Source: Chloroflexota bacterium
GTDB taxonomy: Bacteria; Chloroflexota; Limnocylindria; Limnocylindrales; CSP1-4
Direction of reading: 5' to 3'
Length of the DNA: 5,192 nt
Assembly: GCA_021790715.1 (NCBI GenBank)
Contig: JAJYGK010000123.1
Span: 1-5,192 of the forward strand
Below are positions 1 to 4,887 of the stretch, piece after piece (position 1 is the first letter of the stretch; each line of letters opens with the position of its first letter). The translations under genes and the position numbers were made by a program. Under the pieces are notes generated by a model that was not told the DNA's origin, ran no database searches, and saw only the letters and a list, made by a program, of their open reading frames with translations.

Positions 1-2
1 AG

Positions 3-44
3 CGCCTCATCGAGCGCCGGCTCAACTTCCTCAAAAACCGTTGA
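3..44 (+). CDS. Possible 3' end of an unidentified gene running into the tRNA fragment
   Basis: One plus-strand frame open from the left edge reads RLIERRLNFLKNR and then TGA at 42-44. The peptide is basic and looks protein-like (leucine, arginine and lysine rather than a random GC-rich mix). I cannot identify the family from so few residues. Its last codons run into the tRNA-Leu fragment, so its stop codon lies inside the presumed attachment core. In actinomycete integrative elements of the pSAM2 type the integrase gene lies next to attP and reads toward it, so an integrase C-terminus is one possibility. That is inference from position only. It may equally be a chance open frame. Confidence 0.3.
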   Translation, partial: RLIERRLNFLKNR

Positions 45-84
45 CCGCAAGGTCGTCCGGGTTCGATCCCCGGCTTCGGCACCA
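30..84 (+). tRNA. tRNA-Leu(CAA), 3' fragment lacking its 5' half
   Basis: The sequence folds exactly as the second half of a class II leucine tRNA. It has an anticodon loop CTCAAAA (30-36, anticodon CAA at 32-34), the 3' anticodon stem ACCGT (37-41), and a long variable arm GACC-GCAA-GGTC (43-54). The T arm follows as CCGGG-TTCGATC-CCCGG (57-73), then the 3' acceptor strand CTTCGGC (74-80), discriminator A81 and encoded CCA (82-84). The 5' parts are absent: bases 1-29 contain no GCCGAAG acceptor strand, no D arm, and no ACGGT to pair with 37-41. It is therefore a fragment and not a working gene as it stands. The left limit is uncertain by a base or two. The long variable arm with CAA anticodon supports leucine over serine or tyrosine. 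Confidence 0.8.
30..84 (+). other. Putative attachment site (attR) of an element integrated in tRNA-Leu
   Basis: The tRNA similarity starts in the anticodon loop and continues to the CCA end. This is the segment that tyrosine-recombinase elements using tRNA genes typically duplicate: the element carries a copy of the 3' half that restores the tRNA at one end and leaves this copy at the other. Given the orientation, the integrated element should lie to the left of position 1 and end with an intact tRNA-Leu, while bases 85 onward would be the original chromosome. The element, its integrase and the partner site are outside the window, so the assignment is inference from the truncated tRNA alone. 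Confidence 0.5.
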
Positions 85-99
85 CCATTCGCCCATGAG

Positions 100-123
100 G
101 GTCGACGCCCGTCGGCGCCGACC
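100..123. terminator. Strong hairpin between tRNA fragment and the glycosylase-like gene
   Basis: GGTCGACGCC (100-109) and GGCGCCGACC (114-123) form a stem of nine pairs with one A-C mismatch, closed by the loop CGTC. It lies between the tRNA 3' end and the stop codon (133-135) of the minus-strand gene, where it could end transcription from either side. No run of T follows on either strand, so it is not a classical intrinsic terminator. Such T-less hairpins are common at gene ends in high-GC actinobacteria. Confidence 0.4.
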
Positions 124-132
124 ATTGGAGCG

Positions 133-1299
133 TCAGGCTCCTGCCGGATCTCGCGCGGGTGGGGCATCGTCCGTGGTGCCCCACGCCAGTCTCGCCGGCC
201 GGCCCAGGTAGGCACCGTATGCGCCGGCCGCGACGGCGAGACCATCCTGCAGCGTGCCTGACAGCGGCCCGAACAGCCGCGGTTCGATCACCACCTCGCG
301 CGCGGTGACAGTCCGCCGCCAGGTGCCCCGCACCTCGCCGTCGGCCACGATGGTGGGCCGGAACATGCCGTTGCCTCCGGGGACCACCACCCCGGCGTGC
401 TCCGGCGGGAGTACTGCGGATCGATCCGCGTAGCCCAGCAGGTACTCGTCGAATCCGGGCAGCAGGTGCACGGCGGGATCGGGTGATGCCCCGTCGAGGA
501 TCTGCGGTCCCAGGTGGTAGGTCGTCCCATCGACCTCGAGCGCGGCCAGTCGCGTCCCGCAGACCGCCAGGCCGCGGCGCACGTCGGTCAGCGTCAGGGC
601 AGACCAGCGGGCCAGGTCCCGGACGGTCGCCGGCCCGTGGCTGCGGAAGAAGCGGAACGCCAGCTCACCCAGCGCCTCGTCGCGCTCCGGGCGCCGCGGC
701 GTCCGCACCCACTCGTCGAGCAGCGCGAACGCCTGCTGCCCGCCCTGCGGCGCGCCGAGGACCAGCGTGCCGGTCTGCGCGAGGTACCGGAGGACGTGGT
801 AGCCGCGCTGGCCGCTGACGTCGACGCCGCCGCGCGCGATCACGGACAGCAGCGCACGCCGGGCGAGGACCCGGCCCCCGGAGAGCGAGGCCATGGCGAC
901 CTCGCGGGCACGCTCCACGTCCGCGTCGGTGAGGCCGAGAGAGGCGCGGCGGGCGGCGGCAGCCCCGAGCATGCGGGGCGCCGTCAGCGCGAGCAGCCAG
1001 CCCAGGTCCTCCGCGGTCACCAGATGCAGGGTCCCCCGCAACGGCCACGACCGCACGATCTCGCCGGCGTGGAACGCCGCGTCGACAGCGGTCTCACCGG
1101 AACTGGACTGGCGGAGACCGACGGACCACTTGGCACCGGGGAAGTCCTGCCCCTGCAGGGCGAGCATCCAGCGGACGACATCGCCGGGGGTCGCGCCGTC
1201 GCGTCCGCCGATCCACTGGGACGCCAGGCGCAGGGCGGTCAGCCGTCGGCGGTCCGGGGCGGCGCTGATGGGCGACACGCGGGCAGTATCGACGCTCAT
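133..1299 (-). CDS. Winged-helix HTH_42 protein, AlkZ/YcaQ DNA glycosylase superfamily
   Basis: This 388-residue protein carries the landmarks of the HTH_42 (PF06224) superfamily. These are an N-terminal RLTALRLASQ segment (about 19-28), LALQGQDFPGA (46-56), RSWPLRGTLHLV (83-94), RSHGPATVRDLARWSAL (219-235) and LLPGFDEYLLGY (279-290), ending with GTWRRTV (326-332). Characterised relatives such as Streptomyces AlkZ and E. coli YcaQ are DNA glycosylases that remove bulky alkyl or crosslinked bases. AlkZ uses a Q-x-Q pair, which here would be Q49-G50-Q51; YcaQ-type proteins have Q-x-D. The glycine between the glutamines is smaller than the aliphatic residue usual in AlkZ-type motifs, so activity is not certain. 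The ATG at 1299 fits the family's N-terminus. No Shine-Dalgarno sequence precedes it, and the GTG at residue 8 is an alternative. The frame stays open far upstream only because of GC bias. It diverges from the next gene. Many uncharacterised members are annotated only as winged-helix DNA-binding proteins. Confidence 0.88.
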   Translation of the reverse strand: MSVDTARVSPISAAPDRRRLTALRLASQWIGGRDGATPGDVVRWMLALQGQDFPGAKWSVGLRQSSSGETAVDAAFHAGEIVRSWPLRGTLHLVTAEDLGWLLALTAPRMLGAAAARRASLGLTDADVERAREVAMASLSGGRVLARRALLSVIARGGVDVSGQRGYHVLRYLAQTGTLVLGAPQGGQQAFALLDEWVRTPRRPERDEALGELAFRFFRSHGPATVRDLARWSALTLTDVRRGLAVCGTRLAALEVDGTTYHLGPQILDGASPDPAVHLLPGFDEYLLGYADRSAVLPPEHAGVVVPGGNGMFRPTIVADGEVRGTWRRTVTAREVVIEPRLFGPLSGTLQDGLAVAAGAYGAYLGRPARLAWGTTDDAPPARDPAGA

Positions 1300-1482
1300 C
1301 GCCAGCGTGCCAAGCGCCGCGGGACGACATGCGGCGCCAACCGGTGTGGCCGGCGGACACCGGGAGCGCCGCGAGAACGCGGCGGCCGCCGCCCAGCGCA
1401 CCGCGCACGGGCACGAACCCGGGCTCCACCGGGCCCGACGGCACCGTGCGCAGGCCCCGGGCGACGTCCGCCCCGAATGTCC

Positions 1483-1488
1483 TAGCCT
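1483..1488 (+). promoter_or_regulatory. -10 box TAGCCT of a probable leaderless promoter
   Basis: TAGCCT matches the actinobacterial TANNNT -10 pattern and ends seven bases before the GTG at 1495. Transcription would therefore start at or within a base of the start codon, giving a leaderless mRNA. There is no Shine-Dalgarno sequence before this GTG, which agrees. A -35 element is not clear; GCGACG at 1461-1466 has about the right spacing but is a poor match. Confidence 0.55.
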
Positions 1489-1494
1489 GTCGTC

Positions 1495-2088
1495 GTGACG
1501 ACGCGACGGGTGTGCTGGCGGCGGAGTGACGGGGTCGAGGCCGACGAGCACTGCACGCTCACGCTCCGCGACACCGGGCTCTCGCTCGTGGGGACCGTCC
1601 TCGGCGCGGAGGACGGCGTCCCGGTCCGGATCGAGTACCGCGTGCTCGCCGACCCGGCAGGCCTGACCACGGCGGTCCACGTCCGGGACCTCCGGGGTTT
1701 CACCCAACGGACGCTCGAGCTGCTCCGAGACGCGAAGGGGCGCTGGACCGTCGACGGCAGGCCGGCCAACGCGCTGCGCGGCTGCACCGACGTCGACCTC
1801 GGGTGCAGCCCGTCCACGAACACCCTCCCGATCCGCCGGCTCCATCTCGGTCTCGGCGGCTCGCAGACGATCCGGGCCGCCTGGGTCCGCTTCCCCGGCC
1901 TGACCGTGGAGAAGGCGTCCCAGGCGTACCGGCGGGTCGACGAGTTCACGTACCGCTACGCGAGCGGCACGTTCGAGGGCGAGCTCACGGTGGACGAGGA
2001 CGGGCTGGTGACCGCCTACGCCGCCTGGCGCCGGACCGGGCTCGCCGCGGGACCGGAGGACAGCGAGCCGCTGGACGCCCACCGCTGA
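1495..2088 (+). CDS. Putative glycolipid-binding family protein (PF06475-type)
   Basis: This 197-residue protein has the signature of the putative glycolipid-binding family (formerly DUF1089). The central GC-x-D-x-DL...S-x-STNTLPIRRL block spans 96-116. It is followed by AWVRFPGLTVEK (129-140), a Q-A-Y-R-R segment (143-147), YRYASGTFEGELTVDEDGLV (in 153-172) and a closing W near 178. Its length is normal for the family. There is no signal peptide or membrane segment, so it is predicted cytoplasmic. The family name comes from a fold resemblance to lipid carriers; no reaction or ligand is established that I can state, and none is visible here. The GTG at 1495 is chosen because the TAGCCT box sits seven bases upstream and family similarity starts close to the N-terminus (CWRRSDG, 7-13). 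It is head-to-head with the glycosylase-like gene (195 bp apart) and tail-to-tail with the propeller gene (90 bp). Confidence 0.85.
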   Translation: MTTRRVCWRRSDGVEADEHCTLTLRDTGLSLVGTVLGAEDGVPVRIEYRVLADPAGLTTAVHVRDLRGFTQRTLELLRDAKGRWTVDGRPANALRGCTDVDLGCSPSTNTLPIRRLHLGLGGSQTIRAAWVRFPGLTVEKASQAYRRVDEFTYRYASGTFEGELTVDEDGLVTAYAAWRRTGLAAGPEDSEPLDAHR

Positions 2089-2156
2089 GCGGGCCGCCAC
2101 CGCGGGGAACAGGTCGGTCGCCCGGGACGTGGGCCCGCCCGTCGGCTCACCGAGAC

Positions 2157-2178
2157 GCCGGCCCGGTGCCGTGCCGGC
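2157..2178. terminator. Hairpin in the convergent gap, possible bidirectional terminator
   Basis: GCCGGC at 2157-2162 and again at 2173-2178 are self-complementary and can pair across a 10-base loop. The second arm directly abuts the stop codon (2179-2181) of the minus-strand gene. The 90-bp gap is where two converging transcripts must end. The stem is only six pairs and no T run follows, so the call is weak. Confidence 0.3.
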
Positions 2179-3165
2179 TCAGGCGACCTCGATGCGCACG
2201 ATCGCCCCCGAGCCCGCGGGTCCCAGGCCGCGAATGGACACGTGGGCGCTCCCGTCCGGCCCGAAGGCGAGGCCGGTCGGGAGGTCGAGGCCGGATGCCA
2301 CCACGTCGAGCCCGTCATCGCGCAGCCGGACGAGGCGGCCGGTCCCCGGCACCGGCCGAGACGGCTCCGCAGGCACCGAGAGCTCGAGCGCGTACAGCCG
2401 ATCGTCGGGGCCGAACGCGAGCCCGACGACCGCGGTCAGCCCGGTCGCCCACGTCGCCGCCGCCCCGCCGGCGATCCGCAGCACCCTCGACGAACCGGCC
2501 CGGATCGGGAACCGCCCGAGGTTGGCCACGAACAACCCGTCGCCCGACGCGATCGCGGTGGGGACGGCGTGGCCCTCGAGCGCCGAGACGTCGACGACGC
2601 GCTCGACCCGGCCGTCGACGGCGACCCGGTCCACCTCGCCGTGGTTCGGCTCGACGACGTACAGCGTCGTGCCGTCGACGGCCATCCCGTACCACGTCCC
2701 GTCGTACTCGTCGTCGTCGGGATCGGGCCGCGCGACCGGGAGGGACCGGCGGAACGCTCCGAGGTCGGCCAGCGGCTCGGGACCACGTGACGGCTCGATG
2801 CGATACACGCCGTTCGCCGTTCCTTCGAGCCCGTGCGAGCATCCCGCGCCGGCGACCAGCGCGTAGAGCGTGTCGCCGACGAAGGCCACGTCCGCCACGC
2901 CCGACACGGCCCCGCCGGACCCTGCGCTCGACTGCGACGACGGCAGGCCGTCGACGACCGTCTCGCGAACCCCGTCCGATCGGATCCGGGAGATCCTCGC
3001 CGTCATGCCGCCGGTGTACGGGCCGATCGGCGGTGGGATCTGGGGGCACCGACCGACGGTCGAGCTCGCTCCGCCGCGCCCGCCCTCCGCGACGTAGAGG
3101 AGCCCATCCGGGCCGAACGCGAGCCCGCGCGGGTGATCGAGCCCGACTGCGACGACCTCCGGCAC
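2179..3165 (-). CDS. ScyD/ScyE-type beta-propeller protein without signal peptide
   Basis: This 328-residue protein has six propeller-like strand repeats of the LAFGPDGxLYVAE type. They lie at about 10-29 (HPRGLAFGPDGLLYVAEGG), 88-106, 158-174, 201-220, 246-263 and 295-313. The N-terminal repeat and the later LGRFPIRAGSSRVLRI segment (216-231) match proteins annotated as ScyD/ScyE family, named after two proteins of the cyanobacterial scytonemin cluster. In actinobacteria the function is unknown, and no scytonemin genes are seen here. The GTG at 3165 is chosen because a perfect AGGAGG lies seven bases upstream and family similarity begins at once. An upstream GTG or ATG in this frame (to 3288) would add an arginine-rich, non-hydrophobic leader and would place the AGGAGG inside the gene. 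Most family members are exported; this one has neither a signal peptide nor a membrane segment. The two cysteines are C40 and C109. The TetR gene lies 155 bp upstream on the same strand. Confidence 0.85.
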   Translation of the reverse strand: MPEVVAVGLDHPRGLAFGPDGLLYVAEGGRGGASSTVGRCPQIPPPIGPYTGGMTARISRIRSDGVRETVVDGLPSSQSSAGSGGAVSGVADVAFVGDTLYALVAGAGCSHGLEGTANGVYRIEPSRGPEPLADLGAFRRSLPVARPDPDDDEYDGTWYGMAVDGTTLYVVEPNHGEVDRVAVDGRVERVVDVSALEGHAVPTAIASGDGLFVANLGRFPIRAGSSRVLRIAGGAAATWATGLTAVVGLAFGPDDRLYALELSVPAEPSRPVPGTGRLVRLRDDGLDVVASGLDLPTGLAFGPDGSAHVSIRGLGPAGSGAIVRIEVA

Positions 3166-3172
3166 GGCATCT

Positions 3173-3178
3173 CCTCCT
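3173..3178 (-). promoter_or_regulatory. Ribosome binding site AGGAGG that fixes the GTG start at 3165
   Basis: On the minus strand AGGAGG (within AGGAGGAG, 3178 down to 3171) is separated by seven bases from GTG at 3165-3163. It is the strongest Shine-Dalgarno match in the window. It decides the start against the longer open frame. A nearer ATG (at 3170) is too close to the site and is in a different, short frame. Confidence 0.8.
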
Positions 3179-3183
3179 GGCGG

Positions 3184-3228
3184 GCCGGCGAGCGAGACGG
3201 CGAACCCGCGAGCGCGCCGGCGAGCGAG
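3184..3228. repeat. 13-bp direct repeat GCCGGCGAGCGAG, two copies 32 bp apart
   Basis: Identical copies occupy 3184-3196 and 3216-3228, between the TetR stop and the propeller start. They could be a regulatory site pair upstream of the propeller gene or simply low-complexity GC-rich DNA. The stretch between and beyond them is rich in GCGAGCG-like words, which raises the odds of chance. Confidence 0.5.
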
Positions 3229-3290
3229 TGCGCTCGAGCGGTCGAGCGATTGTCCACGATGCGACGCGCAGGCGCACATTCGGCCCACAG

Positions 3291-3306
3291 GCGCGCGATC
3301 GCGCGC
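3291..3306. repeat. Perfect 16-bp palindrome GCGCGCGATCGCGCGC
   Basis: The sequence equals its own reverse complement over all 16 bases, centred between 3298 and 3299. It starts 14 bases downstream of the TetR stop codon in the reading direction. It has no loop and no adjacent T run, so it is a poor intrinsic terminator. A dyad-binding site or a cruciform-type end signal is possible. The DNA is nearly pure alternating GC, so a chance palindrome is less surprising than its length suggests. Confidence 0.5.
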
Positions 3307-3320
3307 GAGCCCACGAGGGA

Positions 3321-4262
3321 TCAGGCGTCCCCCGCGTCACCCTCGGGCAGGGTGTCGCCCGACTGCTGGTCGCCGCTCTCGTCCGGCGGGTCGGACACCC
3401 CGAGTGCCTGGAGGAGCGCCGTGCACCGTTCCTCGCCCCACCGGACCTCGGGGTCCGGCTCGAAGAAGACCTGGGCGATGCTGGCGAGGGCGAGGCCGGG
3501 GGGAGACCAGTCCGCCTCCTGTGACGCCCCGAAGGGTCGGACGTGCAATCGCCGCGAGCCGATGTCCGGGTCGGCGAGTGACAGGATGACGTGCCCGCGC
3601 AGGTCGGCACTGGCCATGCTGGCGAAATCCTCGTACGTCGCGCCGAGCTGCGGGCGCAGGCGGTAGCCGAAGAGCGCGACCAGGCGCTGCCAGGCCTGCG
3701 CAATGCGGGAGACGAAGTCCCGCTCCGAACGGGCGAGCCCTTCCCGCAGGTCGCGCCGGAGGTCCTCGTCGGCGATGCTGAGGTACGTCGCGTGCAGCGC
3801 GAGGTACGTGCGCCATTCGGTCGAGCGATGCATGGTCTCGAATTCGGTCACCGCCACGCGACGGATCAGCTCGAGGATCAGCTCCGGGCGCCGATCCGGC
3901 GGCCTGAGCCAGTCCACGTGCTCCAGGACGACCTGCCGGATCTCCGGGACCGACGTCTCCTCGCTGGAGATCACGGCCGGTGTCGCCGCGCCGGCCAGTT
4001 CCCGCAGCAGGTCGCCGAGGAAGAGATCCTTGTACGGCCAGCGACGGTAGACGGTGCTCCTCGACACGCGCGCGTCACGGATCACGTCCTCGAAGCTCAG
4101 GTGATCGAGGCTCACCGTCAGGCCCGTCTCGTTGACCATCGCCACTGCAGCGTCGAGCATGCGGCGCTCCGTCTCCTGGTCGGAGAGCCGCTGGCGCCGC
4201 CGGCCGATGGCTGCGGGCAGCTGGGTCGGCGGTTGAGCGGGTCCTGTCGCAGATTGAGACAT
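3321..4262 (-). CDS. TetR/AcrR-family transcriptional regulator, long form
   Basis: The N-terminal DNA-binding domain is clear. After a basic stretch (RRRQRLSDQETERRMLDAA, 21-39) the helix-turn-helix runs through LSFEDVIRDARVSRSTVYRRW (55-75), then PYKDLFLGDLLREL to about 89. The TetR hallmark VSRSTVYRRW is intact. At 313 residues it is about 100 longer than a typical TetR protein. The extra length lies in the ligand-side half, which includes LRPQLGATYEDFA and ends in an acidic, disordered-looking tail (DESGDQQSGDTLPEGDAGDA). The ligand cannot be read from sequence. The ATG at 4262 is preferred because a TAGTAT -10 box (4287-4282) lies just upstream; starts at 4295 (ATG) and 4307 (GTG) in the same frame would lie before that box. 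The gene diverges from the oxidoreductase operon with about 80 bp between starts, the usual arrangement for a TetR regulator and its target. Autorepression is likely. Confidence 0.92.
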   Translation of the reverse strand: MSQSATGPAQPPTQLPAAIGRRRQRLSDQETERRMLDAAVAMVNETGLTVSLDHLSFEDVIRDARVSRSTVYRRWPYKDLFLGDLLRELAGAATPAVISSEETSVPEIRQVVLEHVDWLRPPDRRPELILELIRRVAVTEFETMHRSTEWRTYLALHATYLSIADEDLRRDLREGLARSERDFVSRIAQAWQRLVALFGYRLRPQLGATYEDFASMASADLRGHVILSLADPDIGSRRLHVRPFGASQEADWSPPGLALASIAQVFFEPDPEVRWGEERCTALLQALGVSDPPDESGDQQSGDTLPEGDAGDA

Positions 4263-4295
4263 GGCATCCCAAGTTCGGCATATACTATGCGGCAT
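4263..4295. repeat. Three GGCAT direct repeats at exact 14-bp spacing
   Basis: GGCAT occurs at 4263-4267, 4277-4281 and 4291-4295, so copies start 14 bp apart, twice. The central copy overlaps the palindrome and the -10 boxes; the first touches the TetR start codon. They may be half-sites for more than one regulator dimer, or coincidence, since each word is only five bases. Confidence 0.4.
4278..4290. promoter_or_regulatory. Palindrome GCATA-TAC-TATGC on overlapping divergent -10 boxes; candidate TetR operator
   Basis: GCATA (4278-4282) and TATGC (4286-4290) are inverted copies around a 3-bp centre, in the only AT-rich patch of the TetR/oxidoreductase intergenic region. The plus strand reads TATACT at 4281-4286 and the minus strand TAGTAT at 4287-4282, both good -10 matches. 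A protein bound here would block both promoters, which fits autoregulation plus control of the operon. Clear -35 boxes are missing: TTGAGA at 4254-4259 is 21 bp from the plus-strand box, longer than usual. The role as operator is inference. Confidence 0.5.
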
Positions 4296-4329
4296 CTCGC
4301 CGCGCACAGGCTAGCAGGGCGAGAGTGAC

Positions 4330-4333
4330 GAGG
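4330..4333 (+). promoter_or_regulatory. Ribosome binding site GAGG for the oxidoreductase
   Basis: GAGG ends eight bases before the ATG at 4342, good spacing for a Shine-Dalgarno site. A second purine-rich AGGG at 4336-4339 is too close to the start to serve. It supports the ATG at 4342 over later starts. Confidence 0.5.
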
Positions 4334-4341
4334 TCAGGGCG

Positions 4342-4887
4342 ATGACGCTTCCCAACGGACTCGTGCACCGGAACGAGCGATGGATGTACCGCCGTGGGCG
4401 CCCGAACCGCGTGGCCGCCGTGCTCAACCGCGGCTGGGCGCTCCTCGGCTCGCTCGGGGTCGGCCCGCGCCGGCTGGTGACACTCGAGGTGCGCGGGCGG
4501 CGGTCGGGACGCCCGATCTCGTTCCCGCTCATCGAGGCCGACCTGGACGGCGAGCGCTACCTCGTGTCGATGCTGGGCGAGCGGGCGGCCTGGGTCGCCA
4601 ACGTGCGTGCGGCGAACGGGTCCGCGGTGCTGCGCCGGGGCCACCGGACGGCGGTGGTTCTCGAGGAGGTCTCCCCGGATGCACGGGCACCCATCCTCCG
4701 GCGGCACCTGCAGGTCGCGCCCGCAGCCCGCTCGTTCGTGCCCGTGGACCACCGTGCGCCGCTCGCCGCATTCGAGCCGATCGCCGGGCAGTTCCCCGTC
4801 TTCCGCATCCGTGCGCTGGGCACGCCCGTCCCGGCCGACGACCCGGCAGGCCGGGAAGCGGCTCCCGGCGAAGGAAACCCCGCATGA
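4342..4887 (+). CDS. Ddn-like F420-dependent nitroreductase/quinone reductase family protein
   Basis: This 181-residue protein resembles the deazaflavin-dependent nitroreductase family (PF04075-type, with Mycobacterium tuberculosis Ddn as the best known member). The beta-barrel landmarks are present: LEVRGRRSGRPISFPLI (48-64, containing the conserved GR-x-SG), YLVSMLGERAAWVANVRAANG (73-93, matching the usual SxGG...W..N) and the closing FPVFRI (151-156). In characterised members this scaffold binds reduced coenzyme F420 and passes hydride to quinones or nitro compounds. The substrate here is unknown. The N-terminus (about 1-40) is amphipathic and could touch the membrane, as reported for Ddn; there is no signal peptide. 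Residues after about 160 form a polar tail. Its TGA at 4885-4887 overlaps the next ATG as ATGA, so the pair is an operon with coupled translation. It is probably controlled by the divergent TetR. Some family members have lost F420 binding, so activity is not certain. Confidence 0.82.
   Translation: MTLPNGLVHRNERWMYRRGRPNRVAAVLNRGWALLGSLGVGPRRLVTLEVRGRRSGRPISFPLIEADLDGERYLVSMLGERAAWVANVRAANGSAVLRRGHRTAVVLEEVSPDARAPILRRHLQVAPAARSFVPVDHRAPLAAFEPIAGQFPVFRIRALGTPVPADDPAGREAAPGEGNPA

Noticed and set aside
30..41. A group I intron interrupting the tRNA anticodon loop
   Set aside because: Such introns end in G directly before the 3' exon. No G occurs from 30 to 36, and 1-29 reads as a plausible protein end, so an attachment scar explains it better. 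The upstream sequence would settle it.
514..1485. A 323-codon plus-strand frame opposite the glycosylase-like gene
   Set aside because: It is the antisense shadow of a recognisable HTH_42 gene and shows no family signature.
1300..2100. A 267-codon N-terminal extension of the glycosylase-like gene
   Set aside because: The extension is antisense to the well-supported gene at 1495-2088 and has no family motifs. The ATG at 1299 matches the family's start.
2697..2718. Short GTCGTC-type repeat run
   Set aside because: It is coding sequence for an aspartate-rich stretch (DPDDDEYDG) of the propeller protein and needs no other explanation.
3250..3258. DnaA-box-like TTGTCCACG
   Set aside because: It is a single copy with one mismatch to the actinobacterial TTGTCCACA form. 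No cluster, AT-rich region or origin genes are nearby.
1803..3524. A 573-codon plus-strand open frame
   Set aside because: It is arginine- and proline-rich nonsense opposite the propeller gene and overlapping the glycolipid-binding-like gene. Both of those have recognisable motifs, so this is a GC-bias shadow.
2315..3703. A 462-codon minus-strand frame and several other long frames across the propeller and TetR genes
   Set aside because: Their composition is arginine-rich with no motifs, and they overlap genes with clear domains in another frame.
4307..4313. TAGCCT box followed at once by an in-frame GTG as an alternative TetR start
   Set aside because: The GTG abuts the box with no spacing, so a transcript from this promoter would start inside the codons after the GTG. 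The TAGTAT box and ATG at 4262 fit better, though a start at 4295 cannot be fully excluded.
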